Shown here: piece after piece, positions 4,812-5,655 of the stretch
Layout: each line of letters starts with the position of its first letter
How positions within the stretch are numbered: position 1 is the first letter of the stretch
Assembly (NCBI GenBank): GCA_004376385.1
Contig: SOJY01000205.1
Span: 1 to 5,655 of the forward strand
Reading direction: 5' to 3'
Source of the DNA: Candidatus Bathyarchaeum sp.
GTDB lineage: Archaea; Thermoproteota; Bathyarchaeia; Bathyarchaeales; Bathyarchaeaceae
Length of the DNA: 5,655 bases
Notes under the pieces: model-generated
Seen by the model: only the letters and a program-made list of their open reading frames with translations
What the model was told of the DNA's origin: nothing
Database searches by the model: none
Translations under genes and position numbers: made by a program

Positions 4812-5655
4812 TAACCATACAACCCCTTCAGCTTTCGTATTCTCATTTCACGTAGATTAAACTGTGGATTATTTCGGAAGCGACCCTTCTCTTTAAAAAG
4901 GTCTTCCACAAACTTTTCGTTGCTAAAATGCATCTTTCCATCCAACAGCATCAACTCACTATTTTTGAAATTAAACACTTCATTGAAATCCACATGATCT
5001 TCATCGCTGTAGTGAATAATGTAGCTTTTCTTGTCTAAAACAAGTCTAGCATTAACTCTTTGAAGGCACATAGACACAAAACTGTCCTCACTCCCCATTT
5101 CTCCACAAAACTCTTCGGGAAACCCATTAATCTTAAGCACACACTCTGTTCGGATACTTGCATTACAGCAGTAAAACCAACCAAGAGGAAGTATATTATA
5201 GGATATATGTTGCTCAGAATCATAGTCTGGAGCAACTATTTCATCTTTACTATAGTCTCCACGATAATCCTTTATGAAAACTCGTTCACCCCTATTTTCT
5301 ACATGGGTACAAGGTTTGTTTTGAACAATACATGGAATACAACGCCCATCTGGATGTTTACCATCAACAAAATAGTGTTCCCCATACTTCTCTAATCCCC
5401 AAACACTATAGAGCCTATGTTGTAGCCCAGCCATTCCATCAAACCCAGTTTTGAAAGCTTTAACATGCCGTTCAATCCAATCCGGAGGAAGTTTACTGCA
5501 ATCATCATGTATAAGCAAAAGAACCCCCCGCGCATGAATTACTCCCACATTTCGTGCAGAAGCTATTCCTGGACGCTTTCCACATTGCACTTGCTCATCA
5601 TGAAACCAAGGCTTATCTTTAACATAAACTATGGGAAAAGAATAATCCTTCAGAA
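4811..5655 (-). CDS. Family 2-type glycosyltransferase, tandem paralog (GT-A), N-terminus outside the window
   Basis: The reading frame is open without a stop to the right edge, giving 280 visible residues that start LKDYSFPIVYVKDKPWFHDE. A GTG at 5590 can be read as a start, but that would remove a stretch almost identical to residues 53-70 of the neighbouring glycosyltransferase, so it is an internal valine. About 52 N-terminal residues, with the first Rossmann strand, are missing. Visible features match GT-B: ASARN, HDD in LIHDDC, CIPCIVQNKPCTH (the CX2CX6CXH segment), FCGEMGSEDSF, HYSDEDH, and the RFRNNPQFNLREMR tail. Hand alignment gives about 60% identity, with GT-B carrying some seven extra residues just before the cysteine segment. 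The HDD, ED and His residues are all kept, so both copies look active. The most divergent part is between LYSVWGLE and RC, where specificity might differ. It is the most upstream gene seen of the minus-strand run. Confidence 0.88.
   Translation of the reverse strand, partial: LKDYSFPIVYVKDKPWFHDEQVQCGKRPGIASARNVGVIHARGVLLLIHDDCSKLPPDWIERHVKAFKTGFDGMAGLQHRLYSVWGLEKYGEHYFVDGKHPDGRCIPCIVQNKPCTHVENRGERVFIKDYRGDYSKDEIVAPDYDSEQHISYNILPLGWFYCCNASIRTECVLKINGFPEEFCGEMGSEDSFVSMCLQRVNARLVLDKKSYIIHYSDEDHVDFNEVFNFKNSELMLLDGKMHFSNEKFVEDLFKEKGRFRNNPQFNLREMRIRKLKGLYG

Noticed and set aside
3834..4879. Direct repeats as ends of a mobile element
   Set aside because: The repeats fall in homologous coding positions of two paralogous genes, and no transposase, target duplication or terminal inverted repeat is present.
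5060..5395. Plus-strand open frame opposite the GT-A gene
   Set aside because: It mirrors the frame opposite GT-B because the two genes are paralogs; the shared phase reflects duplicated codons, not coding on the other strand.

Overview
The window is a compact block of surface-glycan-type genes with essentially no intergenic DNA. Seven genes run leftward (minus strand) from the right edge down to position 374, each overlapping its neighbour by about 1 to 23 bases. They meet, tail to tail, a rightward cupin gene at the left edge, whose own upstream neighbour is visible only as an 18-codon tail. Reading in minus-strand order, the cluster encodes: a family 2 glycosyltransferase cut off by the window edge (GT-A); a second, paralogous, complete glycosyltransferase (GT-B); a Methyltransf_24-type SAM methyltransferase; a Methyltransf_11-type SAM methyltransferase; a 222-residue protein I do not recognise; a small MNT-like nucleotidyltransferase; a second Methyltransf_24-type methyltransferase; and a short LicD/fukutin-like phosphotransferase.

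The layout suggests one polycistronic, translationally coupled transcript. Stops and starts interlock as TAATG (twice), TGATG and ATGA, or overlap by longer stretches. Good Shine-Dalgarno sequences lie inside the 3' ends of the preceding genes. The promoter must lie beyond position 5655. No tRNA, rRNA, CRISPR, insertion sequence, origin or clear terminator is visible.

A reasonable working model (inference) is assembly and decoration of a cell-surface or secreted glycan. The two glycosyltransferases would add related sugars. The two Methyltransf_24 proteins and the Methyltransf_11 protein could O-methylate sugars or a carrier. The LicD-like protein could attach a phospho-substituent. The cupin and the nucleotidyltransferase-like tail on the other strand could act on a sugar or activated precursor. 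Nothing in the sequence fixes the actual substrate.

The organism cannot be identified. The DNA is AT-rich, uses AGA/AGG for many arginines and has non-ATG starts. Its ribosome binding sites include GGAGG and GGTGG/GGAAGTGAT forms, which fit an archaeon or a low-GC bacterium, or a large virus of either. The most unusual points are the tandem glycosyltransferases sharing a CX2CX6CXH cysteine/histidine insertion, patchy near-identity between those copies at DNA level, the orphan 222-residue protein, and the nucleotidyltransferase with KS in place of the usual GS.
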